Assembly (NCBI GenBank): GCA_031288035.1 | Contig: JAITSG010000013.1 | Span: 1-20,206 of the forward strand | Reading direction: 5' to 3' | DNA length: 20,206 nt | Source: Rickettsiales bacterium | GTDB lineage: Bacteria; Pseudomonadota; Alphaproteobacteria; Rs-D84; CACZYB01 | Part shown: positions 13,934 to 20,206 of the stretch, piece by piece | Numbering within the stretch: position 1 is the first letter of the stretch | Layout of the letters: every line of letters begins with the position of its first letter | The notes under the pieces: model-generated | What the model was told of the DNA's origin: nothing | Seen by the model: the letters and a program-made list of their open reading frames with translations, nothing else | Database searches by the model: none | Position numbers and translations under genes: made by a program

Positions 13934-13957
13934 AAAAATCCCCGGGCGAGCCCGGGG
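13934..13957 (-). terminator. Rho-independent terminator of rpsU
   Basis: On the minus strand a CCCCGGG/CCCGGGG helix with a 4-nt loop (13957-13940) is followed by ATTTTT. It begins 8 nt after the rpsU stop. Confidence 0.9.
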
Positions 13958-13964
13958 AACACGG

Positions 13965-14171
13965 TCAATAGCCCAAAATCTGGCGCTCCTTGGAGATCCG
14001 CTTGCGCTCGCGCCGGACGGCCTCGTTCTTCTTGCGCTTCCTTTTGGCGGTGCCGGTCTCGAAATACTTGCGCTCCTTGGTCTCGCGGAGGAGCCCCTCC
14101 TTCTGACCCTTCTTCTTAAGCACGCGAAGAGCCTGCTCTACATTGTTGTCCCGCACAAGAACCTTTACCAT
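13965..14171 (-). CDS. rpsU: Ribosomal protein S21
   Basis: S21 is a small basic protein of the 30S subunit involved in initiation. The 68-residue sequence begins MVKVLVRDNNVEQALRVLKK and ends in a very basic segment (AKRKRKKNEAVRRERKRISK), close to alphaproteobacterial S21. The start is set by AGGGAGGTG, 5-6 nt before the ATG; a longer frame upstream would run through the promoter. It has its own promoter and a clear terminator, so it is a single-gene unit downstream of rsmA on the same strand. Confidence 0.96.
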   Translation of the reverse strand: MVKVLVRDNNVEQALRVLKKKGQKEGLLRETKERKYFETGTAKRKRKKNEAVRRERKRISKERQILGY

Positions 14172-14217
14172 TAAAATCACCTCCCTTGGCGATGGCAAAA
14201 CAGTTGAAATCCGCGCC

Positions 14218-14246
14218 AATATAAAGCGAACCGCGCGAAAATGCAA
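14218..14246 (-). promoter_or_regulatory. rpsU promoter
   Basis: TTGCAT (14246-14241), 17 nt and TATATT (14223-14218) on the minus strand, in the gap between rsmA and rpsU. Confidence 0.55.
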
Positions 14247-14266
14247 GAGGAAACAGCGGCGAACAA

Positions 14267-15064
14267 TCAAATGCCCGACGCTATGCGCAGCCAATCTTCG
14301 GGCGAAACGTCCCCGGCCCTTAGGACCGGAGAAAGCCCCAAGCGCTCCAAAACACCGGCCGGAACGGACTTCAGGCTGCCCCTTAACATCTTGCGCCTGT
14401 GGGAAAAGGCCTCGGATACGAGGACCTCCACGCCCTCCAGGACTTCCGGCGAAGGACGGCTGGCGGCGCGCGCGAATCCCACGACGCTAGAATCCACCTT
14501 GGGCGGCGGGAAGAACGCGCTCCCAGGCACGCCGAACAGCACCTTCGCCCGGTACGTAAGGGCCACCAGTATCGATATGCGCCCGTAATCCTTGCCCGAC
14601 GAGGCCACTATGCGCGCCGCAACCTCGCGCTGGAACATGAGCGTCATGCTTTCGAACCACCCGCCCTTAAGCCATACCGCCAGCAGCGGCACGGAAATAT
14701 TGTACGGCAGGTTGGAACACAGCCGCGCGCCGGCGAACCGCGAATAGTCGAGCCCCATCGCGTCGGCCTTGACTATCTCGAGCCGCTCCTTATATACCGA
14801 CCTAAGCTCCTCCAGCAGCCCTATCGCCCGTCGGTCGACCTCCACCGCCACGACCTTCCCCGCCCCGTTCTTCAGAAGCGCGCGGGTAAGCCCGCCCGGG
14901 CCGGAGCCGACCTCCACCACGACCGAATCCGATATGCCCGGCACCTGCCTTGCGATCCTGTCGGCAAGATTGAGGTCCAGGATGAAGTTCTGGCCCAGCG
15001 ACCTTCGCGCCGCAAGGCCGAATCGAGCGATGTAATCCGATACCGGAGGAAGTCCGTCGTACAT
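14267..15064 (-). CDS. rsmA: 16S rRNA dimethyladenosine transferase RsmA (KsgA)
   Basis: RsmA dimethylates the two adjacent adenosines of the 16S helix 45 loop (A1518/A1519 in E. coli) late in 30S assembly. The SAM-binding motif EVGSGPG is at 51-57 and the catalytic NLPY at 118-121, after the usual SLGQNFI N-terminal segment; the C-terminus has FSHRRKMLRGSL. The length (265) is normal. Two ATGs are possible, 15070 and 15064. A TAAAAT box abuts the first, so the second, 6 nt downstream of the box, is preferred; this would be a leaderless message. No Shine-Dalgarno is seen. It is followed by rpsU on the same strand. Confidence 0.95.
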   Translation of the reverse strand: MYDGLPPVSDYIARFGLAARRSLGQNFILDLNLADRIARQVPGISDSVVVEVGSGPGGLTRALLKNGAGKVVAVEVDRRAIGLLEELRSVYKERLEIVKADAMGLDYSRFAGARLCSNLPYNISVPLLAVWLKGGWFESMTLMFQREVAARIVASSGKDYGRISILVALTYRAKVLFGVPGSAFFPPPKVDSSVVGFARAASRPSPEVLEGVEVLVSEAFSHRRKMLRGSLKSVPAGVLERLGLSPVLRAGDVSPEDWLRIASGI

Positions 15065-15070
15065 GGGCAT

Positions 15071-15076
15071 ATTTTA
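15071..15076 (-). promoter_or_regulatory. -10 box of rsmA
   Basis: TAAAAT on the minus strand, 6 nt before the preferred ATG. No clear -35 was found 16-18 nt upstream. Confidence 0.35.
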
Positions 15077-15077
15077 C

Positions 15078-15106
15078 TCGCCAGAATCCGTTTTGCATAG
15101 TATAAT
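15078..15106 (+). promoter_or_regulatory. Promoter of the pilin-like gene
   Basis: TCGCCA (15078-15083, 4/6), 17 nt, then a perfect TATAAT (15101-15106). The short leader carries AAGGAG 7 nt before the ATG at 15126. It lies back to back with the rsmA start. Confidence 0.6.
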
Positions 15107-15125
15107 ATGGCAAAGGAGAAACCAT

Positions 15126-15698
15126 ATGAAGGACAAATCCGCATCCGGCGCGTCGATGGTCGAAATGCTGCTTATCATCGGAATAACCATAGTGGTCGGC
15201 GCGGCCATAATAAGGCAAAGCGGCGAGGCAAGCGAAAAAGTCCGCCGCCTCAAGGCGCAGAACCAAATAACGGATCTGAGGCGCAAGGTCAACCTGATCT
15301 ATTCCGGGCGGAGCTGGCCGAACAACATGCTCGAGGACGATTTCACGAAGGATCTTGGGCTCAGGGGGCTAGACCTTCTGTCCCCGTGGAAGGCCGACAT
15401 AAGGGAATACGGAGAACGCGACGGCGCACGGCGCTACGGCAACATAACGGTCACGCCGAACGACGGCTTCAAGACGAACAAACACCTCGCAAACCCGGGC
15501 TTCGGGCTCAAGGTTCCAAAACTCGCCCGGCAGTCGTGCATATGGCTCGCCAACCAGTTCATGGAGGACAGCGCGTGCATCATCCTGAACGACAAGCCGG
15601 CCGTGTCGGACAGCAACTGCGCCAAGAACACGGCGACAATCATAGAAGGATGCAACGCCGACGAGAACTCGGTCCAGATATGGTTCATGAAAGAGTAG
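15126..15698 (+). CDS. Type IV pilin-like (pseudopilin) protein
   Basis: The N-terminus is a type III signal peptide: a short basic leader (MKDKSASG), then ASMVEMLLIIGITIVVGAAI. With cleavage after Gly8, the conserved glutamate is at +5 (Glu13), as in type IV pilins and type II secretion pseudopilins. The remaining 160 residues are a soluble head with four cysteines (about 139-178, in SCIWLANQ, SACIILND, SNCAKN and EGCNAD), compatible with a disulfide-bonded C-terminal loop. It stands alone between rsmA and xerD; no prepilin peptidase, ATPase or secretin is in the window, so it must use machinery encoded elsewhere. Whether it makes pili, takes up DNA or serves secretion is not visible. Confidence 0.82.
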   Translation: MKDKSASGASMVEMLLIIGITIVVGAAIIRQSGEASEKVRRLKAQNQITDLRRKVNLIYSGRSWPNNMLEDDFTKDLGLRGLDLLSPWKADIREYGERDGARRYGNITVTPNDGFKTNKHLANPGFGLKVPKLARQSCIWLANQFMEDSACIILNDKPAVSDSNCAKNTATIIEGCNADENSVQIWFMKE

Positions 15699-15734
15699 CG
15701 CCGCTAGTCTAGTCCGCCACGCCCGCGGCCAGAA

Positions 15735-16577
15735 TCATTCCGCCAAAGGATGCAGCGCGAGCGCGGAAGCGAGCCTGTCCTTCATCACGTGCGTATAAAT
15801 CTGCGTAGTCGCTATGTCCACATGGCCGAGCATGGCCTGGAGAGAGCGCAGATCCGCCCCGCCCGCCAGCATGTGGCTAGCGAACGAATGCCTGAGCACG
15901 TGGGGCGAAACGCGCCGCGGATCCATGCCAGCCGCGACAGCCAGGCCCTTCATGGCCTTGAAGAACGCATCGCGAGTGAAGTGGCGGCGCGCGTCGCGCC
16001 CGGGAAAAAGCCACCTCGAATCCGGACGCACGGCGCCGTACCTTTCGAACTTCTCGCGGATAACTCCGCCTGCCGGAACCAGGCGCTCCTTGTTCCCCTT
16101 GCCAACGACGGAAACAACGCCCTGAGACGCGAAATCGCGCGAGTACGGAAGCGACACCAGCTCGGACACCCTCAGCCCCGTGCCGTACAGGAGCTCTATC
16201 ATGAAATCCATGCGCGCATCCTTCGCCGCCGCGGCTATCAGCGCCTCGACCTCCTCCATGGACAGGTATTTCGGCAACGGGCTGCCGAGCTTGGGCGAAT
16301 ATATGCCAACGGCCGGATTCTTCTTAACCATCCTTTCGGACACGGCGAACGCAAAAAATCCGCCTATCGCGGAAAGCCTGCGCGCCTGTGTCCGCGGGCT
16401 CAAGCCTTCCAGACCAGCCAGATACCCCCTTATGTCGTCCGCGCTTGCGTCCAGCATGTCCTTGCCCAGCGAATCGGCGAAGGACGACAGGTCGGCGGCA
16501 TAGGCGCGAACCGTGTTCTCGCCCGCCCCCCTTTCCGCGACCATCATCTCCAGAAATTTTTTGATGACATCCGCCAT
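15735..16577 (-). CDS. xerD: Tyrosine recombinase XerD
   Basis: XerD with XerC resolves chromosome dimers at dif during division. The 280-residue protein has the N-terminal SAM-like DNA-binding domain (about 1-90) and the full catalytic set: Arg136 (GTGLRVSEL), Lys160 (VVGKGNKERLV), His226 and Arg229 (SPHVLRHSFASHML), His252 (LGHVDIATTQIY) and the nucleophile Tyr261. XerC is the alternative name; XerD is favoured by overall feel only. The ATG lies 6 nt after a perfect TATAAT with no Shine-Dalgarno, so the transcript seems leaderless. It is divergent from mlaE and convergent with the pilin-like gene. Confidence 0.92.
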   Translation of the reverse strand: MADVIKKFLEMMVAERGAGENTVRAYAADLSSFADSLGKDMLDASADDIRGYLAGLEGLSPRTQARRLSAIGGFFAFAVSERMVKKNPAVGIYSPKLGSPLPKYLSMEEVEALIAAAAKDARMDFMIELLYGTGLRVSELVSLPYSRDFASQGVVSVVGKGNKERLVPAGGVIREKFERYGAVRPDSRWLFPGRDARRHFTRDAFFKAMKGLAVAAGMDPRRVSPHVLRHSFASHMLAGGADLRSLQAMLGHVDIATTQIYTHVMKDRLASALALHPLAE

Positions 16578-16591
16578 GACTGCATTATACT
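16564..16591. promoter_or_regulatory. Overlapping divergent promoters of xerD (-) and mlaE (+)
   Basis: Plus strand: ATGACA (16564-16569), 16 nt, TATACT (16586-16591), ATG at 16601 only 9 nt later. Minus strand: TATAAT (16589-16584), ATG at 16577, 6 nt later. The two -10 boxes share four base pairs, so the promoters should exclude each other. The mlaE -35 lies inside xerD. No clear -35 is seen for xerD. Confidence 0.55.
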
Positions 16592-16600
16592 ATAAAAACA

Positions 16601-17374
16601 ATGAACAGAATACAAAAAACCGGAGCGCAGGGCATAGGCGCCGTAAAACAGATCGCCTCGTTCACGGCATTCCTCGCAAAATCCGTGTACAACTGGTTCG
16701 CCCCGCCGTTCTATCCGAAGGAAACGCTAGCCCAGGTCCTGGAAATCGGATTTTACTCCCTGCCGGTCGTGGCGCTTACCGCCATGTTCGCCGGAATGGT
16801 GCTGGCCATGCAGAGCTATTCCGGATTCGCTTCGTTCTCGGCAAGCTCCGCCGTGCCCACGGTCGTGGTGGTTTCCATCACGCGCGAGCTCGGACCAGTG
16901 TTCGCCGGGCTTATGGTAGCCGGACGCATAGGCGCCACGCAGGCCGCGAACATAGGCGCCATGCGCGTCACCGAACAGATAGACGCCCTTTCCACCATGT
17001 CCACCAACCCGTTCAAGTACATAATAGCGCCCAGGATGGTCGCCGCGGTAATAGCCATGCCGTTCCTTGTCCTTATCGCCGACATAATAGGCGTATTCGG
17101 CGGATTCGCGGCCTCGGTCGGCTCGCTCGACTTCAACCCATACATATACGTAAAGAACACCTGGACGGCGTTCGAGGCGATGGACGCGTGGGTCGGCATG
17201 GTGAAGGCCATGGCGTTCGGGCTCATCATCTCGGCAATGGGATGCTATTTCGGATACACCACCAAGGGCGGCGCCGAGGGCGTGGGCAAGTCCACCACCA
17301 ACGCAGTGGTCATGTCGTCCATACTGATACTGATATCCAACTATATGATCACCGCATGGTTCCTAGACAAATGA
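16601..17374 (+). CDS. mlaE: Mla phospholipid ABC transporter permease MlaE
   Basis: MlaE is the inner-membrane permease of the MlaFEDB phospholipid transporter that keeps outer-membrane lipid asymmetry. The 257-residue protein shows the MlaE/YrbE pattern: YNWFAPPFYPKETLAQVLEIG, several membrane helices from about 45 onward, the conserved ITRELGPVFAGLMVAGRIGA segment (98-117) with the downstream EQIDALSTMSTNPFKYIIAPR, and YFGYTTKGGAEGVGKSTT near the end. Its start lies 9 nt after TATACT and lacks a Shine-Dalgarno. It is followed by a 20-residue micro-ORF and mlaF. Confidence 0.95.
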   Translation: MNRIQKTGAQGIGAVKQIASFTAFLAKSVYNWFAPPFYPKETLAQVLEIGFYSLPVVALTAMFAGMVLAMQSYSGFASFSASSAVPTVVVVSITRELGPVFAGLMVAGRIGATQAANIGAMRVTEQIDALSTMSTNPFKYIIAPRMVAAVIAMPFLVLIADIIGVFGGFAASVGSLDFNPYIYVKNTWTAFEAMDAWVGMVKAMAFGLIISAMGCYFGYTTKGGAEGVGKSTTNAVVMSSILILISNYMITAWFLDK

Positions 17375-17386
17375 GAGGAAGACAAA

Positions 17387-17449
17387 ATGAGAGAATACAA
17401 AAATCCCGCCGATTATGAAGCAACGGATGCTCGGACGATCGGACGGTAG
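17387..17449 (+). CDS. 20-residue micro-ORF between mlaE and mlaF
   Basis: ATG 17387 follows AGAGGAAG by 5-6 nt and encodes MREYKNPADYEATDARTIGR, ending in TAG at 17447-17449. The mlaF ATG comes directly after this stop (TAGATG). mlaF itself has no Shine-Dalgarno, so ribosomes finishing this micro-ORF would be placed on the mlaF start. This looks like a translational-coupling leader; the peptide may or may not have a role of its own. Confidence 0.6.
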   Translation: MREYKNPADYEATDARTIGR

Positions 17450-18130
17450 ATGATAGCATTGCGCCGCATAGACAAGTCGTTCGGGGACAAAAAGGTACTG
17501 GACGGCCTCAGCCTCGAGGTAAAGGACGGCGAATCCGTGGCCATGCTGGGGGCCAGCGGATCCGGCAAGTCGGTCACGCTCAAGCTCATCCTCGGACTTG
17601 AAAAGCCGGATTCTGGCGAAATAGAATGCGGGGAAAAGAAAATCGGAATGCTGTTCCAGAACGCCGCCCTGTTCGACAGCATGACGGTGTGGGAAAACGT
17701 AGCGTTCTCGCTTGTCAACAACATGCATATGAACGCGGACGAGGCCAGGCGGACAGCCCTACAGAAGCTTGCCGACGTCGGGCTCGGACCGGAAGCCGCC
17801 GACCTCATGCCATCCGAGCTCTCCGGCGGGATGAAAAAGCGCGTAGGGCTCGCCCGCGCGATAGCCGACGACCCGAAGATACTCCTGTTCGACGAGCCGA
17901 CGACCGGGCTAGACCCCATAATGTCCAAGGTCATAAACGACCTTATCCTCAAGGTCGTGCGCGAGCTTCACGCGACCGCGCTCACCATCACGCACGACAT
18001 AGCCTCGGCCAAGACGATAGCCAACCGCATAGTCGTGCTTAACGGCGGAAAAATAACCTGGAGCGGCAAGCCGGCCGAGCTTGAGCACACCGACAACAGG
18101 TACGTGCGGGAATTCCTAGGAAAGAAATGA
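17450..18130 (+). CDS. mlaF: Mla phospholipid ABC transporter ATPase MlaF
   Basis: MlaF is the ATP-hydrolysing subunit driving MlaE. The 226 residues contain Walker A GASGSGKS (34-41), the Q-loop Gln70 in LFQNAALFDSMTVWENV (a segment typical of MlaF), the signature LSGGM (124-128, followed by KKRVGLARA), Walker B ILLFDE (144-149) with PTTGLDP, and the H-loop His182. ATG 17450 is placed directly behind the micro-ORF stop and is probably translated by coupling. mlaD, the usual next gene, is absent here and lies at 3808-4242. Confidence 0.96.
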   Translation: MIALRRIDKSFGDKKVLDGLSLEVKDGESVAMLGASGSGKSVTLKLILGLEKPDSGEIECGEKKIGMLFQNAALFDSMTVWENVAFSLVNNMHMNADEARRTALQKLADVGLGPEAADLMPSELSGGMKKRVGLARAIADDPKILLFDEPTTGLDPIMSKVINDLILKVVRELHATALTITHDIASAKTIANRIVVLNGGKITWSGKPAELEHTDNRYVREFLGKK

Positions 18131-18187
18131 AAAACGTGGCGCCCGGCCTTCCTTTTATCTTCGGAAACGCCCGGCATAACAAGCATC

Positions 18188-18454
18188 CTATAAATGCCGC
18201 GAGGCCCTATTGAAAAGCATACGAGCTATATTGGCATTATCCGGACATAGGCCTTCCCAGTCGGCCCACGGCGACGACGGAGCGGCTATGTGCGATGCCT
18301 CCTCGCCATAAAGGTCTATAAGCATGTTCAGGAACATCCCCCCATTCAAGCCTTTGGAAAAGGCCATGGCCATATATCCCTCGATTTCTGCCATGTATTT
18401 CCTGGCCAGCTTCGTTTCGATGCAATCGAGCGCCGGACATATTCTATCAAACAT
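18188..18454 (-). CDS. Small protein of 88 residues, unknown
   Basis: No family is recognised. The sequence is mostly helical, with cysteines in RICPALDCIE and GLCPDN and a Met/Gly-rich middle (MAMAFSKGLNGGMFLNMLID). There is no signal peptide or membrane segment. GGGAG lies 6 nt before the ATG. A nearly perfect sigma70 promoter lies just upstream, so the gene is probably well transcribed as a single unit. It is convergent with mlaF and divergent from radA. Confidence 0.7.
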   Translation of the reverse strand: MFDRICPALDCIETKLARKYMAEIEGYMAMAFSKGLNGGMFLNMLIDLYGEEASHIAAPSSPWADWEGLCPDNANIARMLFNRASRHL

Positions 18455-18491
18455 AATTTACTCCCTGTCGCTATAGCTTAGTCGTTAGACA

Positions 18492-18520
18492 AATATAATA
18501 CCTTTATTTATTTTTGTCAA
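18492..18520 (-). promoter_or_regulatory. Strong promoter of the 88-residue gene
   Basis: A perfect TTGACA (18520-18515), 17 nt and TATATT (18497-18492) on the minus strand. Leader of about 30 nt. Best -35 match in the window. Confidence 0.75.
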
Positions 18521-18544
18521 ATACTTTCCGTAAAATTTATGGGC

Positions 18545-18573
18545 TTGAATAAATAGAGAACAAAATATATACT
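18545..18573 (+). promoter_or_regulatory. radA promoter
   Basis: TTGAAT (18545-18550), 17 nt, TATACT (18568-18573), followed by GGAG 7 nt before the ATG at 18590. Confidence 0.6.
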
Positions 18574-18589
18574 CTTGCGGAGAAGCGAA

Positions 18590-19951
18590 ATGCCGAAGCA
18601 AAAGATTATATTCGAATGCCAAAAATGCGGCGCCAAGTTCCCGCAATGGGCCGGACGGTGCGAACATTGCGGCGAATGGAACACAATCGTCGAATCGCGC
18701 GACGAAGGCGCTGCGCCGGCCGGACTTACCCTGGGCGCAGGCGGAGCGAGAATCGCCTTTTCCGACCTTTCCGGCAAAATAGAAGACTATCCCCGCACCA
18801 CCACAGGCATAGGCGAGCTGGACCGCGTCCTTGGCGGCGGGCTGGTGGACGGCGGCACAGTGCTGGTCGGCGGAGACCCGGGAATAGGAAAATCCACCAT
18901 ACTCCTCCAGGCCGCGGGAAACATCGCCAAATCCAGGAAGGCGTTCTATCTTACCGGCGAAGAATCGGTGGGACAGATACGGATGCGCGCGGCCCGGCTC
19001 GGCCTTTCGGAATCGCCGGTCAGGCTGGCCTCGAACTCGAACATCCGGGACATAGCCGCGACCCTTAGGGACGAAACCGAGCCCTCGGCCGTAATCATAG
19101 ACTCCATCCAGACCATGTTCACAGATTCCATCGAATCGGCGCCCGGCACAATCACCCAGGTGCGAACCAGCGCCAACGAGCTTATCCGCATGGCGAAACA
19201 AAAAGGCTTCGCCCTGTTCCTTATCGGGCACGTGACCAAGGAGGGGGCGATAGCCGGGCCGCGCGTGCTGGAACACATGGTAGATACGGTGCTGTACTTC
19301 GAGGGCGACCGCGGACACCAGTTCAGGATACTGCGCGCGGTCAAGAACCGCTACGGCCCCACCGACGAAATAGGCGTGTTCGAAATGACCGGAAAAGGAC
19401 TGGCCGAGGTCGGGAATCCCTCCGCCCTGTTCCTGGCCGAGCGCAGGGGCAACGTATCGGGCTCCAGCGTGTTCGCCGGCATAGAGGGCACGCGGCCGAT
19501 ACTGCTGGAAATACAGGCGCTGGTCTCGAATTCGACCGGCAATGCGAAACGCTCGTCCGTCGGATACGACATGGCGCGCCTAGGCATGATAACCGCAGTC
19601 CTCGACGCCCGGTGCCGACAGGAATTCGCCGGCCTCGACATATTCCTCAACGTCACGGGCGGGCTGAAGATATCAGAGCCCGCGGGCGACCTGGCCGCCG
19701 CCGCCGCGCTCATGTCGTCGAAAAACAACGTGCCGGCGCCCGCCGACATGGCCCTGTTCGGCGAGATAGGGCTGTCCGGCGAAATCCGCGCCGTGCCGCT
19801 TATCGAACAGAGAATCAAGGAGGCCGCGAAGCTGGGCTTCAAAAAAATAATGTGCCCGAAGACGGCGAAGATGAAATTCTCGCCGCCGGCCGGGATACAG
19901 GTCCTGCAGATAGGCCATCTGCAGGATTTGGTCAACATGTTCGCGAAATAG
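18590..19951 (+). CDS. radA: DNA repair protein RadA (Sms)
   Basis: RadA is a RecA-like DnaB-type helicase that extends recombination intermediates during repair and transformation. The 453 residues show a Cys4 zinc finger (C10, C13, C24, C27), Walker A GGDPGIGKST (94-103), the RadA-specific KNRYG (252-256), and the C-terminal Lon-protease-like domain without protease function (LFGEIGLSGEIRAVPLIEQR). The length is normal. ATG 18590 was preferred to an in-frame TTG at 18575 because GGAG lies between them at the right distance. It has its own promoter. Its stop and that of the next, convergent gene share the palindrome TAGGGCCCTA (19949-19958). Confidence 0.96.
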   Translation: MPKQKIIFECQKCGAKFPQWAGRCEHCGEWNTIVESRDEGAAPAGLTLGAGGARIAFSDLSGKIEDYPRTTTGIGELDRVLGGGLVDGGTVLVGGDPGIGKSTILLQAAGNIAKSRKAFYLTGEESVGQIRMRAARLGLSESPVRLASNSNIRDIAATLRDETEPSAVIIDSIQTMFTDSIESAPGTITQVRTSANELIRMAKQKGFALFLIGHVTKEGAIAGPRVLEHMVDTVLYFEGDRGHQFRILRAVKNRYGPTDEIGVFEMTGKGLAEVGNPSALFLAERRGNVSGSSVFAGIEGTRPILLEIQALVSNSTGNAKRSSVGYDMARLGMITAVLDARCRQEFAGLDIFLNVTGGLKISEPAGDLAAAAALMSSKNNVPAPADMALFGEIGLSGEIRAVPLIEQRIKEAAKLGFKKIMCPKTAKMKFSPPAGIQVLQIGHLQDLVNMFAK

Positions 19952-19955
19952 GGCC

Positions 19956-20206
19956 CTAGTCCGACACGTCCGCGGTGGCACCGCGCGCACCGATATACGT
20001 ATTCGTAATCGACCGGTCGAAATACGCATAGCGATAACCGGGCACCGCATTATCGGACGACGTATAATACGAATAGCCGCCCGCGACAAGGCGGTAAGTA
20101 CTTGTATTTCCGTTATAATTCGAACCTTGCTGCGTGCTCGACTGGTCTATATCTTCATATAAGTAGCCGACGCCGGCCCATAATCCAACGTTCGAGATCA
20201 TGCTGG
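19956..20206 (-). CDS. C-terminus of a protein with an FGE/C-type-lectin-like fold (5' end outside window)
   Basis: Only the last 82 residues are present; the frame stays open to the right edge. They are rich in Tyr, Ser, Gly and Asn: YRLVAGGYSYY, then VPGYRYAYFDRS, then TNTYIGARGATADVSD. The order R-x-x-x-GG, GYRYA, IGaRG is what the end of formylglycine-enzyme-type and C-type-lectin domains look like, including the variable ends of diversity-generating retroelement targets (IGARG/IGFR endings). No reverse transcriptase or template repeat is in the window. A surface or binding protein is likely; the family is a guess from motif order. Confidence 0.6.
   Translation of the reverse strand, partial: SMISNVGLWAGVGYLYEDIDQSSTQQGSNYNGNTSTYRLVAGGYSYYTSSDNAVPGYRYAYFDRSITNTYIGARGATADVSD

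Noticed and set aside
18131..18187. Terminator between mlaF and the convergent 88-residue gene
   Set aside because: CGCCCGGC occurs twice here, but as a direct, not an inverted, repeat, and no hairpin with T-tract is formed.

Overview
The window is GC-rich and densely coded, from what looks like an anaerobic alphaproteobacterium, possibly gut-associated. This assignment is inferred. It rests on an S21 sequence of alphaproteobacterial type, a zinc-ribbon/DUF3426-like membrane protein, dispersed Mla lipid-transport genes, an oxygen-sensitive class III ribonucleotide reductase and a perfect parS site. Isoleucine is encoded mainly by ATA in several genes, which is odd for such GC-rich DNA. No tRNA, rRNA, CRISPR array, insertion sequence or integrase of a mobile element was seen.

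Layout. Positions 1-1110 (minus) hold the 5' part of an F1 ATPase beta subunit gene that reads like the alternative N-ATPase type. Next is a structured small RNA candidate with a very good promoter (about 1215-1402). Then comes a compact minus-strand operon, glyS-mlaD-ybeY-lnt-pth (5614 down to 1406). A divergent plus-strand operon runs zinc-ribbon protein, secreted protein, rluD-type pseudouridine synthase (5717-8096). Facing it is a secreted fibre-like protein with tail-fibre repeats (8179-9192), preceded by a switch-like leader RNA. parS lies at 9493-9508. The anaerobic dNTP module follows on the minus strand: nrdD (12657-10597), a separate 63-residue glycyl-radical domain (10523-10332) and nrdG (10276-9557), under two NrdR boxes.

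The right part mixes housekeeping and unknown genes: an orphan membrane protein (12864-13553), a 57-residue protein, rpsU, rsmA, a lone pilin-like protein, xerD, mlaE, a 20-residue micro-ORF, mlaF, an 88-residue unknown protein and radA. At the right edge is the C-terminus of a protein that resembles FGE/C-type-lectin folds.

How the genes work together. MlaE and MlaF (permease and ATPase) and MlaD (MCE substrate-binding subunit, 12 kb away) should form one phospholipid transporter. Lnt matures lipoproteins. GlyRS, Pth, YbeY, RsmA, RluD and S21 serve translation. NrdD, its separate radical domain and NrdG make dNTPs without oxygen. XerD, RadA and parS serve chromosome maintenance, and parS suggests an origin-proximal position.

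The most interesting points are the split glycyl-radical NrdD, the alternative-pairing leader RNA in front of the fibre gene, the small RNA whose promoter sits inside an inverted repeat, the N-ATPase-like beta subunit, the parS site, a consistent set of apparently leaderless transcripts, and the possible variable lectin-like C-terminus at the right edge.
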